Source: a bacterium
GTDB lineage: Bacteria; Bacteroidota; Ignavibacteria; Kapaibacteriales; UBA2268
Assembly (NCBI GenBank): GCA_030426865.1
Contig: JAUHXN010000138.1
Location: forward strand, 1-7,481
DNA length: 7,481 nucleotides
Direction: 5' to 3'
Positions 1 to 7,103 of this stretch are shown piece after piece (position 1 is the first letter of the stretch; every line of letters starts with the position of its first letter). A program made the translations under genes and the position numbers. Under the pieces are notes generated by a model, which worked only from the letters and a program-made list of their open reading frames with translations, made no database searches and was not told the origin of the DNA.

Positions 1-1615
1 ATATGTTTTTATGTTCGTACTTTTGACCTATAGTATCTAGTTTTAGATTTCTGTATTCGAATTTATATCTATACCTACTTAACATTATGTATTTATCATC
101 ATTATACTTAATGATTCTCTCTATTTTAGATAAATCAGTAGAGTCGATGAATCCTACACTATGAGTTTGTATATCGTTTCTATTTTCTTTAATCTCGGTT
201 ACTTTTAACAAAGCTTCTTCTGTTGGTGTATCAGGTATTCTTTCCCAAGGAAAATCGAGGGCATTATAATTATCTACTATATTGTACCAAGTAAAGCCAG
301 CATCATCTGAATATTCAACCTTATATTTCGAGTTGGTTAGTTGATAATCCCAAGAAAGATCGGTTGAAGAAGCCACATAATATTGCTCACCACCATTGGG
401 TTTAATTACTTTGATTTCGTTTTCGGTTGGTATATAACGAACTATAATATCTTGATCTTCACAGGAGTTGGATTCAATTCTAATCACATCACTTATATCA
501 ACTTCTCCAAATGGATTAGCTATTTTTATTCTAAGCTTTTCACCATTTGCCAATTTAATTGGGAAATCTGTGTTCGTCGGTTCTACTATATCAAATTCTG
601 AGTAAAGTGAGTAAATATCTGTTATCACTAACGTGTCTTTTTTAGATACTACATTACTATAAAAATTCTGATCAGTATCTTTATAGAATATTAGACTGCT
701 GGGATTAACGTTATACTCTACTAGCTGCGCTTTAGATAATGTAAATCTAGCACTATCAGAATAAGTATTATTATAGAATAAGTCTATATCACGATCCCTT
801 CCACAATTCTTAGATATATAATTAAGATTACAAATTTCCAACCCTGAGATAATGTTTGCTATAGCTTGGAATACTGATATTATTTTATCTTCACCTTGTA
901 GATTATCGAATGCAAGCCCACCAGTTTCATTAGAAATTTCCAACATTTCATTATCCATATTAGTGTATATGGAGATAGTATATAGAGTAATGTTATTATC
1001 TATGAATGGCTTTATAAGAGTTTGTTTATCTAGGTTTCCAGTTTCCCCATCTGTCAAAAATACAATAATCTTTTCATATTGCGCACCCGTAGTAGAAGCA
1101 ATCGAACCCAAATTAGAAGTAAGCGCCTTATTAATGTCCGTACCTAGACCTGATTTCGGAATATCTTTTATAGCTTGCTTAACTAGATTCTTATCTATTG
1201 TGTAAGTCAAATCTCTATATGTATCTGAACCAAAATGTGTTAATGCTATTTCAGTGTTTATATGTAATAAATCAACAAATTTGATGGCTGCGTCTTTTAT
1301 TACTTCTAATCTTGTTTTTCCACCAAGTAGAATTTCATCCATTGAATTAGAATTATCGAGTGTTAACACCACTGAAACAGGTACAGGACTTTTATTATTT
1401 TCACAACTCAAGTCATTTATAGTTTGAGGAATTCCATTTTCTGTTAAACTCATTTCGTTAATAGATGGTGCAAACTTACGTCCGTTCTCATCTAGAACCA
1501 TATATTCACAATTTAACGTAGGGTATGCTTCAGTTTCAACCTTCGTTATTACTACCGATTGACTTAGCAGAGGGATAGGAAGTATGTAAAATAAAATAAG
1601 TAAAGAAAATTTCAT
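1..1615 (-). CDS. Secreted von Willebrand A-domain protein, 3' end beyond the window
   Basis: The frame opens with ATG at 1615 and stays open for 538 codons to the left edge, so the C-terminus is missing. Residues 1-18 (MKFSLLILFYILPIPLLS) form a signal peptide, with likely cleavage before Q19. Residues 35-70 form a short beta-rich lead-in (VLDENGRKF...SLTENG) often seen before VWA domains. The VWA domain spans about 78-258 and has a complete metal-ion-dependent adhesion site: DNSNS at 87-91, Thr159 in GLGTD, and Asp189 in FLTDGE. A cysteine-containing beta region follows at 260-400 (C262, C271, C385). A beta-sandwich module at about 400-475 begins with IKPNGGEQYYVAS and includes YSDDAGFTWYNI; it resembles modules common in secreted Ignavibacteria/Kapabacteria proteins. 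The role is probably metal-dependent binding or adhesion outside the cell; the ligand is unknown. Only a weak GGA lies before the start. The gene follows the lipoprotein gene by 79 bp on the same strand. Confidence 0.9.
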   Translation of the reverse strand, partial: MKFSLLILFYILPIPLLSQSVVITKVETEAYPTLNCEYMVLDENGRKFAPSINEMSLTENGIPQTINDLSCENNKSPVPVSVVLTLDNSNSMDEILLGGKTRLEVIKDAAIKFVDLLHINTEIALTHFGSDTYRDLTYTIDKNLVKQAIKDIPKSGLGTDINKALTSNLGSIASTTGAQYEKIIVFLTDGETGNLDKQTLIKPFIDNNITLYTISIYTNMDNEMLEISNETGGLAFDNLQGEDKIISVFQAIANIISGLEICNLNYISKNCGRDRDIDLFYNNTYSDSARFTLSKAQLVEYNVNPSSLIFYKDTDQNFYSNVVSKKDTLVITDIYSLYSEFDIVEPTNTDFPIKLANGEKLRIKIANPFGEVDISDVIRIESNSCEDQDIIVRYIPTENEIKVIKPNGGEQYYVASSTDLSWDYQLTNSKYKVEYSDDAGFTWYNIVDNYNALDFPWERIPDTPTEEALLKVTEIKENRNDIQTHSVGFIDSTDLSKIERIIKYNDDKYIMLSRYRYKFEYRNLKLDTIGQKYEHKNI

Positions 1616-1694
1616 ACTTTTCCGACTTTTGTACATCTATTATTTATATAGACACATGAAACCTTAAAACGTCTCAAAAAAAGTAAAGTTTTTT

Positions 1695-2048
1695 CTAATC
1701 GCGAAATTCACCGCACCCTAAAAACTTTTCTCCATTTACTCGAATTATTACTTGAAATGTTTCAGTTTTTTCTTTTACATAGTTGTGGCATTCTCTTTCT
1801 AATATGTTAAATTCCAATAGGATATCACCGTCCTGATGTTTGTGTAGAGTTTCAGTATATTTCTCATCACCCATATTATACACTATCTCTTTATCCATTC
1901 CTTTCATTGAAAATCTAACATCTTTTTCTTTAGAGATAGATAAACTCCACATAGGATTATCACCTGATGCACTGAAAGATTGGTCTATATTTTCGCTACA
2001 ACTGAATAATAATATTATACTAATTACTAATAGAATTGCTTTTTTCAC
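1695..2048 (-). CDS. Small lipoprotein, COG3650-like
   Basis: A 117-residue protein with a lipoprotein signal peptide: MKK, a hydrophobic core, then the lipobox LFSC with Cys17 as the lipidation site, so it should be anchored in the envelope. The mature part has a W-centred motif (NPMWSLSI, 31-38) and ends with Cys87 (ERECHNY), a beta strand (TFQVIIRVNG) and Cys112 in FLGCG. This W...C...GC pattern resembles the uncharacterised COG3650 family, whose members often read 'EPFWSL' and end in 'GCG/GCA'. Cys87 and Cys112 could form a disulfide. The assignment is from memory of the family pattern. The start is GTG at 2048, one base past the prfB stop, with a partial Shine-Dalgarno (GGGGAAG) inside the end of prfB. 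This suggests co-transcription and possibly translational coupling with prfB. Function is unknown. Confidence 0.8.
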   Translation of the reverse strand: MKKAILLVISIILLFSCSENIDQSFSASGDNPMWSLSISKEKDVRFSMKGMDKEIVYNMGDEKYTETLHKHQDGDILLEFNILERECHNYVKEKTETFQVIIRVNGEKFLGCGEFRD

Positions 2049-2049
2049 T

Positions 2050-3148
2050 TTAAACTTCCCCGCTTAATAATACTGCTTTTATTAATTCATCTAAATCACC
2101 ATCCATTACAGATGTAATATCTGAAGTTTTATATTCTACTCTTGCGTCATTTACCATAGTATATGGTTGGAACACATAAGAGCGGATTTGGCTACCCCAT
2201 TCTATCTTTTTCTTAGCTCCTTCTATTTTCGCTTTTTCTGCTTCTTCTTCTTCCATTTTTTTCTTATAAAGTGCAGATTTCAGCATTTTCATAGCTAGCT
2301 CTCTGTTTGCTAATTGTGATCGTTCCTTCTGACAAGCTACTACTATGCCTGATGGCTTATGTCTTAGACGAACAGCGGTCTCGACTTTATTGACGTTTTG
2401 TCCACCTTTTCCACCAGCTCTAAACGTGTCTAACTCTACATCGGCAGGGTTGATTTCTATTTCCACATCATCTTCTACTTCGGGGTATATGTACACACTA
2501 GCAAATGATGTATGTCTTCTAGCATTGGAATCGAAAGGGGAGATTCGGACTAATCTATGAACACCGTTTTCTGCTTTCAGATACCCGTAAGCGTAATTAC
2601 CTTCAATTTGAATTGTGGCAGATTTCAGACCGGCTACTTCACCTTCTTGCTCATCGAGTAATCTTGTGGTAAATCCTTTTCTTTCTGCCCATCGCAAATA
2701 CATTCTAAGCAACATATCGGCCCAATCGCAGGCCTCAGTACCACCTGCACCCGCGTTTACTGTAAGTATAGCATTGCTTTGGTCATCATTACCCGAAAGC
2801 ATATTAATAACTTCTAGTTCATTAACAGTCTTAATTGCTTTGTTGAGCTCTTTTTCTATATCATCTGACAAACTTTGGTCAGATAGCTCATCTGCAAGAC
2901 TTACCATAGCTTCTGTATCATCTACTGTACTAATAGCGGCATAATAAGTATCTATCCAGTTCTTTCTATCAGATAGCTGTTTCATTACACGCTTGGCATT
3001 ATTCGAATCATCCCAAAAACCAGGTGACTCCGACATGTCCTTTAACTCCTTTAGTTCCTTCTCTTTGACCTCTACGTCAAAGATACCTCCTAAGCTGTTC
3101 TACTTTTTCTTTTAACTTTCTTAACTCTTCTTTTTGAACATCAAACAT
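2050..3148 (-). CDS. prfB: Peptide chain release factor 2, with programmed +1 frameshift
   Basis: RF2 recognises UAA and UGA stop codons in the ribosomal A site and triggers peptide release. Translation starts at ATG 3148 (MFDVQKEELRKL), reads 23 codons to an in-frame TGA at 3079-3077, and continues only after a +1 shift, giving 365 residues, the normal RF2 length. In full-length numbering, the helical N-terminal domain covers about 1-110. The stop-codon-reading tripeptide SPF lies at 203-205 (RISPFDSNARRHTSF). The catalytic GGQ lies at 248-250 (AGGKGGQNVNK), whose Gln is normally N5-methylated by PrmC. These positions are within two residues of E. coli RF2. The residue matching E. coli 246 is Ala, the common type rather than the K-12 Thr. 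Starting at the internal ATG at 3036 would drop the conserved N-terminus, so the frameshifted model is preferred. The gene is divergent from clpC and is followed by a lipoprotein gene after one base. Confidence 0.97.
3076..3091 (-). promoter_or_regulatory. prfB: prfB programmed +1 frameshift signal
   Basis: On the minus strand the site reads AGGAGG TAT CTT TGA C. The elements are an internal Shine-Dalgarno-like hexamer (3091-3086), three bases, the slippery CTT codon (3082-3080) and the in-frame UGA at codon 24 followed by C, a weak termination context. The spacing is the same as in the classical E. coli site (AGGGGG TAT CTT TGA C). When RF2 is scarce, the ribosome pauses at UGA, slips by one base and reads GAC; when RF2 is plentiful, it terminates. 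This is autoregulation. After the slip the frame reads DVEVKEKELKELKDMSES, joining smoothly to the conserved body of RF2. Confidence 0.97.
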
Positions 3149-3199
3149 GTTTTTCTCGTAATATGATTAGGTATAAAGTGTAATTTAGTGTATTTGTTG

Positions 3200-3212
3200 C
3201 CTTTTAAAAAGG
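3200..3212. repeat. 13-bp palindrome upstream of prfB
   Basis: CCTTTT-A-AAAAGG is a perfect inverted repeat of 6-bp arms around one base, flanked on both sides by TTGTTG-like sequence. It lies 52 bases upstream of the prfB start. It could be an operator for prfB or chance in AT-rich DNA. Confidence 0.35.
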
Positions 3213-3265
3213 ATTGTTGTTGAAAACTAATCAACGATTTTTTATTCTAAAACTTGAAAACGTTA

Positions 3266-3288
3266 AATTGTAATTTTATATTACATTT
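3266..3288. repeat. Inverted repeat upstream of clpC
   Basis: The core is TGTAAT-TTTAT-ATTACA (3269-3285), with perfect 6-bp arms. Two further outer pairs (AA/TT) lie beyond a mismatch. It overlaps the first of two exact AAATTGTAA copies. The shape would suit a dimeric repressor, but the binding protein is unknown. Without a U-run it is unlikely to be a terminator. Confidence 0.4.
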
Positions 3289-3344
3289 ATCGCAGCAAAT
3301 AATAGAAATAAATACTCGTCTATAAAATACCTAAGGACAAAAGA

Positions 3345-3374
3345 TTGCAAAAAATTGTAACTGTTTCCTATAAA
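3345..3374 (+). promoter_or_regulatory. clpC: Candidate clpC promoter
   Basis: TTGCAA (3345-3350), 18 bases, then TATAAA (3369-3374) gives a sigma70-like promoter ending 44 bases before the clpC start. The second AAATTGTAA copy (3352-3360) sits in the spacer, where a bound repressor would block polymerase. TATATAA at 3382-3390 is an alternative -10. In Bacteroidota the primary sigma factor prefers TTG and TAnnTTTG boxes, which are not clear here, so the call is tentative. Confidence 0.4.
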
Positions 3375-3405
3375 AAAGGTCTATATATAAAAGAGAAAAA
3401 CCAAT

Positions 3406-3412
3406 AAGGTGA
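3406..3412 (+). promoter_or_regulatory. clpC: clpC ribosome binding site
   Basis: AAGGTGA ends six bases before the ATG at 3419 and matches part of the Shine-Dalgarno complement (AGGTGA). It is the best ribosome binding site in the window and fixes the clpC start, where the conserved N-terminus (MEGNFSSRVNDVI) also begins. Confidence 0.7.
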
Positions 3413-3418
3413 AATAAA

Positions 3419-6001
3419 ATGGAAGGAAATTTTTCAAGTAGGGTCAACGACGTAATCAAGCTAAGTAGAGAGGAAGCCCTCCGTCTAGGTCATGACTACA
3501 TCGGTACCGAACACCTTCTGCTAGGAATAATCAGAGATGGCGAAGGAATCGCAGTCAAAGTTCTTAGGAATTTGGATGTGGATTTGTATAAGCTTAAAAA
3601 AGGTATAGAAGAGACTGTCAGGCCTAGTGGCTCGACTATTACTTCGGGGAATATACCACTGACTAAGCAAGCAGAAAAAGTTCTAAAAATCACATATCTA
3701 GAAGCTAAACTATACAAATCTCAAAAGATTGGAACTGAACATTTGCTACTTTCTTTACTAAGAGATGAAGAAAATATAGCAGCTCAAATATTAGAGCAAT
3801 TCAATGTAAATTACGATTTGGTAAGAAACGAATTAGATAGTATTATCAAAGGTGAAAAACCCTCTGATAGTAGCGAATCTTCGTACATACCACGTAAAGC
3901 TGAAAAAACAACTCAATCTAAACAGAAAGAAAGAGTTAAAACTCCTGTGTTGGATAATTTTGGTCGTGATTTGACTAAAATGGCGGCTGAAAAGAAGCTA
4001 GATCCAGTGATTGGGAGACAAAAAGAAATAGAAAGACTGTCTCAAGTACTTTCCCGTAGAAAGAAGAACAATCCTGTTCTTATTGGTGAGCCAGGTGTAG
4101 GTAAAACAGCTATTGTTGAAGGTCTTGCCCTGCGTATTGTACAGAAGAAAGTATCTCGAGCATTGTACGAAAAGCGTATTATCACATTAGATATTGCTTC
4201 GTTAGTAGCTGGTACAAAGTACCGTGGCCAGTTCGAAGAGAGAATGAAGGCAGTTATCAATGAATTAGAAAAAGCTGATGACGTTATACTATTCATTGAT
4301 GAGATACACACTATCGTAGGTGCCGGTGGAGCTTCTGGTTCACTTGACGCATCGAATATGTTCAAACCAGCATTAGCTAGGGGAGACATACAGTGTATAG
4401 GAGCTACTACTTTAGATGAGTACAGAGAGAACATAGAGAAAGACGGTGCACTAGAGCGTAGATTCCAGAAAATATTGGTTGAGCCACCTTCTGCACTAGA
4501 AACTCTTAAAATAATTGAAAAAATAAAAGATGCTTATGAAAAGCATCACCATGTTATATATACAGATGATGCTATACAAACTGCTGTCCGCTTAGCTGAT
4601 AGATATATCTCGGAAAGAAATTTCCCTGACAAAGCTATTGACATCATAGATGAAGCTGGTGCGAAAGTGCATCTGGAGAATATTGACGTTCCTATTAGTG
4701 TGATCAATCTTGAAAAAGAGATTAAGAAGATTAACGAAGAGAAGAACGTTGTAGTCAAAAAGCAAAATTTCGAAGAAGCTGCTAGATTACGTGATTTGGA
4801 GAAAAATAAACAGCAAGAGCTAATAACTGCCAAAGAAGAATGGGAAAAACAATCAGATAAACTTGTATTCCCAGTTACAGAATCTGACATTTCGGATGTT
4901 GTATCGATGATGACTGGTGTACCAGTGTCTAGAGTAGCCGAATCAGAATCACTAAAACTTCTTTCATTAGCTGATGAACTAAAAGGTGCTGTAGTAGGAC
5001 AAGAGCAAGCTATTGAACATTTAGCTAAAGCTATCAGAAGAGCAAGAGCTGGACTTAAAGATCCTAAACGACCTATCGGTTCATTTATGTTCTTAGGCCC
5101 AACTGGCGTTGGTAAAACTGAGCTTGCTAAATCGCTTTCAAAGGCTATGTTCGATACGGAAGACGCTATCATTCGTATTGATATGAGTGAGTATATGGAG
5201 AAATTCTCTGTATCTCGTTTGGTAGGTTCACCTCCGGGCTATGTTGGCTATGAGCAAGGTGGTCAGCTAACTGAGAAAGTTAGAAGAAAGCCATACTCTA
5301 TCATATTACTAGATGAGATAGAAAAAGCTCACCCTGATGTTTATAATATCTTACTACAAGTGTTTGATGATGGTATTTTGACTGATGGATTAGGTAGAAA
5401 GATTGACTTCAAGAATACTATTATTATCATGACTTCTAACGCTGGTACTAAAGATTTGAAACCAGGTGGTAGAATCGGATTTACTGATATAGAATCAGAG
5501 AATGACTACGAAGAACTGAAAAGCTCTATAGAAGAGTCAACTAAGTCTATATTTAGCCCAGAGTTCATAAATAGAATTGATGATTTCATTATCTTCCGTA
5601 AGCTGACTAAAGAAAATATCAAAGAGATTATTGATATACAATTAAAGTTAGTTCAAGAAAGAATGAACTTACACGAAATGACTTTAGAGATCAATGATGC
5701 CGCGAAAGATTTCATAGTTGAAAAAGGATTCGATGAAAAGTATGGTGCTAGACCATTAAAACGTGCATTGCAAAAGTACGTAGAAGATGAACTTGCAGAT
5801 GAAATACTCAAGGGGAATCTACTGAATGGTGCTGTAGTCAAAGTTCAATTCGACAAGAAAAATGAGAAATTGAAATTCAAATTTGTTGGTGGCGAGAAGA
5901 AAATCGACGAAAAAGAATTGCTAAAACCAGAGTTGGATGTCGATGATGAGGTAGATGATAACCCAGAAATCAACATAGACGAGGATGTTAGTAACAACTA
6001 A
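3419..6001 (+). CDS. clpC: ATP-dependent Clp protease ATP-binding subunit ClpC
   Basis: ClpC is a cytoplasmic class I Clp/Hsp100 unfoldase. Its hexamer unfolds substrates and threads them into the ClpP peptidase. At 860 residues it is close to family size. Two Clp_N repeats (about 3-70 and 80-145) are followed by a charged linker. AAA1 has Walker A GEPGVGKT (223-230), pore loop KYRG (267-270), Walker B VILFIDE (289-295) and arginine finger region ALERRF (344-349). The middle domain carries a UVR-like helix pair (about 448-475, FEEAARLRDLEK), which marks ClpC rather than ClpB. AAA2 has GPTGVGKT (560-567), pore loop GYVGY (607-611), Walker B SIILLDE (627-633) and sensor 2 GARPLKR (776-782). RIGF at 685-688 fits the [LIV]GF loop that docks on ClpP, so it should work with ClpP, which is not in this window. 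The last ~35 residues are strongly acidic and probably disordered. It is transcribed alone and ends at the terminator downstream. Confidence 0.98.
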   Translation: MEGNFSSRVNDVIKLSREEALRLGHDYIGTEHLLLGIIRDGEGIAVKVLRNLDVDLYKLKKGIEETVRPSGSTITSGNIPLTKQAEKVLKITYLEAKLYKSQKIGTEHLLLSLLRDEENIAAQILEQFNVNYDLVRNELDSIIKGEKPSDSSESSYIPRKAEKTTQSKQKERVKTPVLDNFGRDLTKMAAEKKLDPVIGRQKEIERLSQVLSRRKKNNPVLIGEPGVGKTAIVEGLALRIVQKKVSRALYEKRIITLDIASLVAGTKYRGQFEERMKAVINELEKADDVILFIDEIHTIVGAGGASGSLDASNMFKPALARGDIQCIGATTLDEYRENIEKDGALERRFQKILVEPPSALETLKIIEKIKDAYEKHHHVIYTDDAIQTAVRLADRYISERNFPDKAIDIIDEAGAKVHLENIDVPISVINLEKEIKKINEEKNVVVKKQNFEEAARLRDLEKNKQQELITAKEEWEKQSDKLVFPVTESDISDVVSMMTGVPVSRVAESESLKLLSLADELKGAVVGQEQAIEHLAKAIRRARAGLKDPKRPIGSFMFLGPTGVGKTELAKSLSKAMFDTEDAIIRIDMSEYMEKFSVSRLVGSPPGYVGYEQGGQLTEKVRRKPYSIILLDEIEKAHPDVYNILLQVFDDGILTDGLGRKIDFKNTIIIMTSNAGTKDLKPGGRIGFTDIESENDYEELKSSIEESTKSIFSPEFINRIDDFIIFRKLTKENIKEIIDIQLKLVQERMNLHEMTLEINDAAKDFIVEKGFDEKYGARPLKRALQKYVEDELADEILKGNLLNGAVVKVQFDKKNEKLKFKFVGGEKKIDEKELLKPELDVDDEVDDNPEINIDEDVSNN

Positions 6002-6027
6002 GGTCACCTCAATGAATTAATTTATTT

Positions 6028-6064
6028 AAAGGGCTGTTCATTTTATATGTGCAGCCTTTTTTTT
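6028..6064 (+). terminator. Rho-independent terminator of clpC
   Basis: A stem AAAGGGCTG (6028-6036) pairs with CAGCCTTTT (6052-6060), nine pairs including one G-U, around a 15-base loop. It is followed by an uninterrupted T-run through 6064. It lies 27 bases after the clpC stop, in the correct orientation. Confidence 0.85.
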
Positions 6065-6079
6065 GTTGTCGACGTTAAA

Positions 6080-6122
6080 TATATGAAGCGTAGCGTCCCG
6101 TTAGAGTGCTACGCTTCATATA
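6080..6122. repeat. Perfect 15-bp inverted repeat between convergent genes
   Basis: The left arm (6080-6094, TATATGAAGCGTAGC) and right arm (6108-6122, GCTACGCTTCATATA) are exact reverse complements around a 13-base loop (6095-6107, GTCCCGTTAGAGT). It lies seven bases past the barstar-gene stop and 16 bases beyond the clpC terminator's T-run. Neither strand has a long U-run after it, so a simple intrinsic terminator is not the best reading. It could stabilise the 3' end of the barstar mRNA, be a REP-like dispersed hairpin, or be a folded recombination site. Confidence 0.85.
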
Positions 6123-6129
6123 CTTTGTT

Positions 6130-6918
6130 TCAAGCTTTTATTTCTATTTCTTTTCCATTATCCTCCTCATTAAAATCCCAAACAATAGATTTTAATATTT
6201 TTGCATCTTCTGGAAGTTCGTTCTCAAATTTTTTCCAATTATACAATTCTAACTTTCTAGGCATTTCAACTAAGCCACTTATTGCATCGCATAAAGCATC
6301 CCAATTTTCTCCGTAGAATCCCGGAAACCTAAGTTTCTCCCAGAACAATTGGTGCAAATGCTTATTACTAACTATTTGCCCCATATCAATAGATTTAAAC
6401 TTGGTATTTGTTATTTCTGAAAGTTCCTTTTTTACAGTTTCCAGAAGTTCATGTTTATAACTACCAATCAATGCAAGTTGCTTTTTTAATGCGTCTTTGT
6501 TCCAATTACCATATTCCGACTCAACTGGACAGTTATCTAAGTCACTCTCAAATCCCACTCCCAATCTAACCGAAATCAAAGGCCATTTTATTCGTTCTTC
6601 TTGTTCAAGGTAAAGTTGTCTTAATTTTTGTGTCGCTAAAACTGTTTCAATTTCATCGTTTAGAATTTCTGTTAAAAGATTAATAGTTCTCCATTTCTCA
6701 TATTCTTGCCAGTCTAAAAACAAATCAACTAATTTTGCTATGTAAGCTTTTAAATCTCCTGTTTTGAAAGCAAAAGAAATAAGGTTTACATAATGGTCTT
6801 CTGTAAGCTCCTTTTCAAGCTCTTTCGTTTCATATACCCAGTTTTCAAGTTCTTCCTTTTCAATATCACCATTTAGGAATTCATAAAACTTGATTCTATT
6901 CGGATTTACTTTGTTCAT
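6130..6918 (-). CDS. Barstar-family protein with an N-terminal extra domain
   Basis: A 262-residue cytoplasmic-looking protein with no signal peptide or membrane segment. Residues about 180-250 match barstar, the inhibitor of the ribonuclease barnase: IVSNKHLHQLFWEKL aligns with barstar helix 1, and FPGFYGENWDALCDAISG aligns with the barnase-binding segment PEYYGENLDALWDCLTG. The two aspartates matching barstar D35 and D39 are kept (D207, D211), while barstar Y29 is Phe201 and W38 is Cys210. Residues 1-110 are a helical, Glu/Lys-rich domain (FYEFLNGDIEKEELENWVYE) that I recognise only as a type seen in polymorphic-toxin immunity proteins, possibly DUF2247-like. A linker (111-170) precedes barstar. 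True barstar is about 90 residues, so this is a fusion. No barnase-like nuclease lies in the window. It may be an orphan immunity protein or a regulator of another nuclease. The start has no clear Shine-Dalgarno. It converges on clpC. Confidence 0.88.
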   Translation of the reverse strand: MNKVNPNRIKFYEFLNGDIEKEELENWVYETKELEKELTEDHYVNLISFAFKTGDLKAYIAKLVDLFLDWQEYEKWRTINLLTEILNDEIETVLATQKLRQLYLEQEERIKWPLISVRLGVGFESDLDNCPVESEYGNWNKDALKKQLALIGSYKHELLETVKKELSEITNTKFKSIDMGQIVSNKHLHQLFWEKLRFPGFYGENWDALCDAISGLVEMPRKLELYNWKKFENELPEDAKILKSIVWDFNEEDNGKEIEIKA

Positions 6919-6934
6919 TCTAATTGCTTGTAAC

Positions 6935-6946
6935 GTTTATATAAAC
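6935..6946. repeat. 12-bp perfect palindrome before the barstar gene
   Basis: GTTTATATAAAC is perfectly self-complementary. It ends the intergenic element, 17 to 28 bases upstream of the barstar-gene start, followed on the minus strand by GTTACAAGC. It may be an operator, part of the promoter (the TATA core), or the boundary of the element. Confidence 0.45.
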
Positions 6947-7103
6947 TCAAAATACAAAAAATTTTATTTAATTAAACCCCCACTTTTGTTAAAAGCACAA
7001 ATAGGACCGCACAATAATTTGAACAGACATTATTTGTTATAACTATTCTGGAAAAAATGAAAAACATATAAGTTTGATGTTAAAATAGTAACCTCAAAAG
7101 TCG

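Larger units (their letters stand above)
3149..3418. promoter_or_regulatory. Divergent prfB-clpC intergenic region
   Basis: This 270-bp, very AT-rich stretch separates the two divergent starts, so it must carry both promoters. I see no credible small gene in it. It holds the 13-bp palindrome at 3200-3212, a GTTGA/TCAAC dyad (3219-3223 with 3231-3235), a larger dyad at 3266-3288, and two exact copies of AAATTGTAA (3265-3273 and 3352-3360). On the prfB side, TTTATA (minus strand, about 3172-3167) could serve as a -10 box, but there is no convincing -35. No CIRCE element (TTAGCACTC-N9-GAGTGCTAA) and no CtsR heptad repeat is present, so the two best-known clp regulators are not supported here. 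Confidence 0.6.

Noticed and set aside
852..1205. A 117-codon open frame on the plus strand
   Set aside because: It lies wholly opposite the VWA domain, whose minus-strand frame carries a complete MIDAS motif; the plus-strand reading has no domain.
1677..1694. AAAAAA-GTAAAG-TTTTTT dyad just after the lipoprotein stop, as a terminator
   Set aside because: The stem is only A-T pairs and would be very weak; such A/T runs are common in DNA of this composition.
3149..3418. CIRCE or CtsR operator for clpC
   Set aside because: Neither the TTAGCACTC/GAGTGCTAA pair nor the GGTCAAA heptad repeat is present.
4546..5172. A 208-codon open frame on the minus strand, opposite clpC
   Set aside because: It is antisense to the highly conserved second half of ClpC, is rich in Ser/Leu/Ile as expected of a shadow frame, and has no recognisable domain.
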